From: Protula sp. h YS-2021
Taxonomy: Eukaryota; Annelida; Polychaeta; Sabellida; Serpulidae
Reading direction: 5' to 3'
Length of the DNA: 64,000 bases
Assembly (NCBI GenBank): GCA_949752745.1
Contig: OX457031.1
Coordinates: forward strand, 21,386,199 to 21,450,198
Positions 62,651-64,000 of the stretch are shown piece after piece (within the stretch, counting starts at the first letter, position 1; the number at the start of each line of letters is the position of its first letter). The position numbers and the translations under genes are program-made. The notes beneath the pieces are model-generated. The model did not search any database and was not told the origin of the DNA. It saw only the letters and a list, made by a program, of their open reading frames with translations.

Positions 62651-64000
62651 TAGTCAATGTCATTTAGCTATTTTACCATGTGGTCAGTTATTTTATGTTG
62701 TTGTAGCTTGTCTTTGAATATTGTTTAGAAGTAGAAAATCTATTTATTATAAACAATTCCCTGCTTTGGATTGATGTATCAATCTGTGTTGCTGTCCAGA
62801 CTTCACACATCCAATTATGAAGTGCAACCTTCTATTGTCAGAAAAATTGCCTTAAGTCTTAAGAAAATATACATGTCATCAAAACTTGTTAATTTTTCTC
62901 ATAATTTACTTCTGGTTTGTTATCTGATTATGTCAAGCGTGTATTCCTCAATATGCAAAAACCTTTCTTGTACTTAAATCAATTCAAAACAACATGCATA
63001 AAACACAGCAAACAGTAAAAAACACAGCAAACACTACAAAACACAGTAAACACTACAAAAGCACAGCAAACACCACAAAAACACAGCAAGAAGAGTGTAA
63101 ACATGTAAATGTCATGAATTCTTTATACTCGATGTCACACCATTTCATTATTCTTAACGTCATTGTCACTCATACCAGCACTGTTTCTGCTCCGATGTCT
63201 TTTCTTAACCTAAGATCAAACTTTCTTGACGTAACTTCATTGAGGCATAAAGAGAATATTCATCAATTACAGATGATCAGACAAAACTAAAAGATGACAA
63301 GACAAAATTACTATAAATGTATTCTCATATACTTTATGTTTGCTCATTTATTTTATATTTAAATGTAAACAAAATGTCAGTGTTCAGGAATAAAGTAGTC
63401 GTTTTGAGCCGAATCTCAAGTATATTCAAATATGGCATGCATTTTTAGAACCGTAATCTGCTGAATTTACACTTCAGAACTTCTGCAAGAGAGCTGATGA
63501 TAATACACCAGTCTAAAAGTGTCCTGTGAAAGATTGCAAAAGGGTTGCAGGTCAATGTGGATTCATTTGTCTTCACAGCTGTGAATAAAAAACTTTTTTT
63601 ATTACACTTGGGGATTTTCAGTCCCCATAGCTTATCGTATTCGTACGATTTGGCAAAGTGTTTCCCACGCAAACTCCTCTGAAGCCTTTAAGGCCAGGAT
63701 GACCAAATGTGGCAGAGACATACTGTACCATGTCTACCTGGTGCATCTCAATTATTAACAAATTTATCAACACTTTATATTACAAATGGATATTAAAATT
63801 TTTATCATTGAAACCCATTATAAGACAGGCGCACGCCATGATATAGCTGACAGCGCAAACAAGCAAATATTTTGAGCATACTTATCTCCCTCCGTAATTG
63901 CTGTTAGGTTGTTTTCACATTATAAATGTCATTTTGGGTTTACTTAATTCGCTAAACTTTAAACAACAGGCGAAGAATGATCCGTCTATTCTTTACAAGA
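62651..64000. other. Non-coding stretch
   Basis: No gene recognised. Holds a short tandem repeat of acacagcaaacactacaaa type at about 62996-63088 and AT-rich DNA. The 75-codon frame at 63445-63672 (-) has no recognised motif. Confidence 0.5.
62996..63088. repeat. ~18-bp minisatellite
   Basis: About five imperfect copies of acacagcaaacactacaaa. Confidence 0.8.

Overview
This is animal nuclear DNA. It has spliced genes with GT-AG introns, APE-type LINEs, a Ty3/Gypsy fragment, Helentron/'pearl'-like elements with tandem cores, and many microsatellites and long mononucleotide tracts. There is no bacterial-style operon, RBS or CRISPR structure. The Helentron-like elements resemble families I know from molluscs, so a marine invertebrate, perhaps a mollusc, is my best guess; this is an inference.

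Layout. 1-17.0 kb: no recognised gene, only low-complexity tracts and small inverted repeats. 17.0-20.15 kb: about 3.1 kb bounded by roughly 200-bp inverted repeats. 20.19-22.92 kb: a 5'-LTR, gag, protease and partial RT fragment of a Ty3/Gypsy element on the minus strand, capped by a ~0.48-kb double-hairpin repeat. 22.97-29.49 kb (+): thirteen exons of cytoplasmic aspartyl-tRNA synthetase (DARS1). Every intron phase agrees except for a one-base deficit inside class II motif 1; the start exon was not found. 32.64-45.21 kb (-): a twelve-exon gene for a 990-residue protein with an N-terminal TIR-like region and a KAP-family P-loop NTPase interrupted by four predicted membrane helices. All phases close. 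The two genes converge, with 3.1 kb between their stop codons.

The KAP gene's introns hold a nested Helentron-like element with ten 178-bp units, a 47-bp array in which each unit carries an acceptor-donor splice motif and which abuts a real acceptor, a 22-bp minisatellite and a second small Helentron-like element. Upstream of the KAP gene are a 51-bp (17-codon) array and a 131-bp repeat that is split by a decayed LINE (46.6-51.2 kb, -). A second copy of the double-hairpin element, inverted and flanked by a perfect 10-bp duplication, lies at 52.1-52.7 kb. 52.7-59.6 kb has no recognised gene. 59.6-62.65 kb (+) is a second decayed LINE, cut by a short relative of the Helentron-like element.

DARS1 is a housekeeping translation enzyme. 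The KAP gene has the layout of a membrane-anchored P-loop ATPase with a possible signalling domain, and it is the most interesting protein here. No functional link between the two genes is implied beyond being neighbours.
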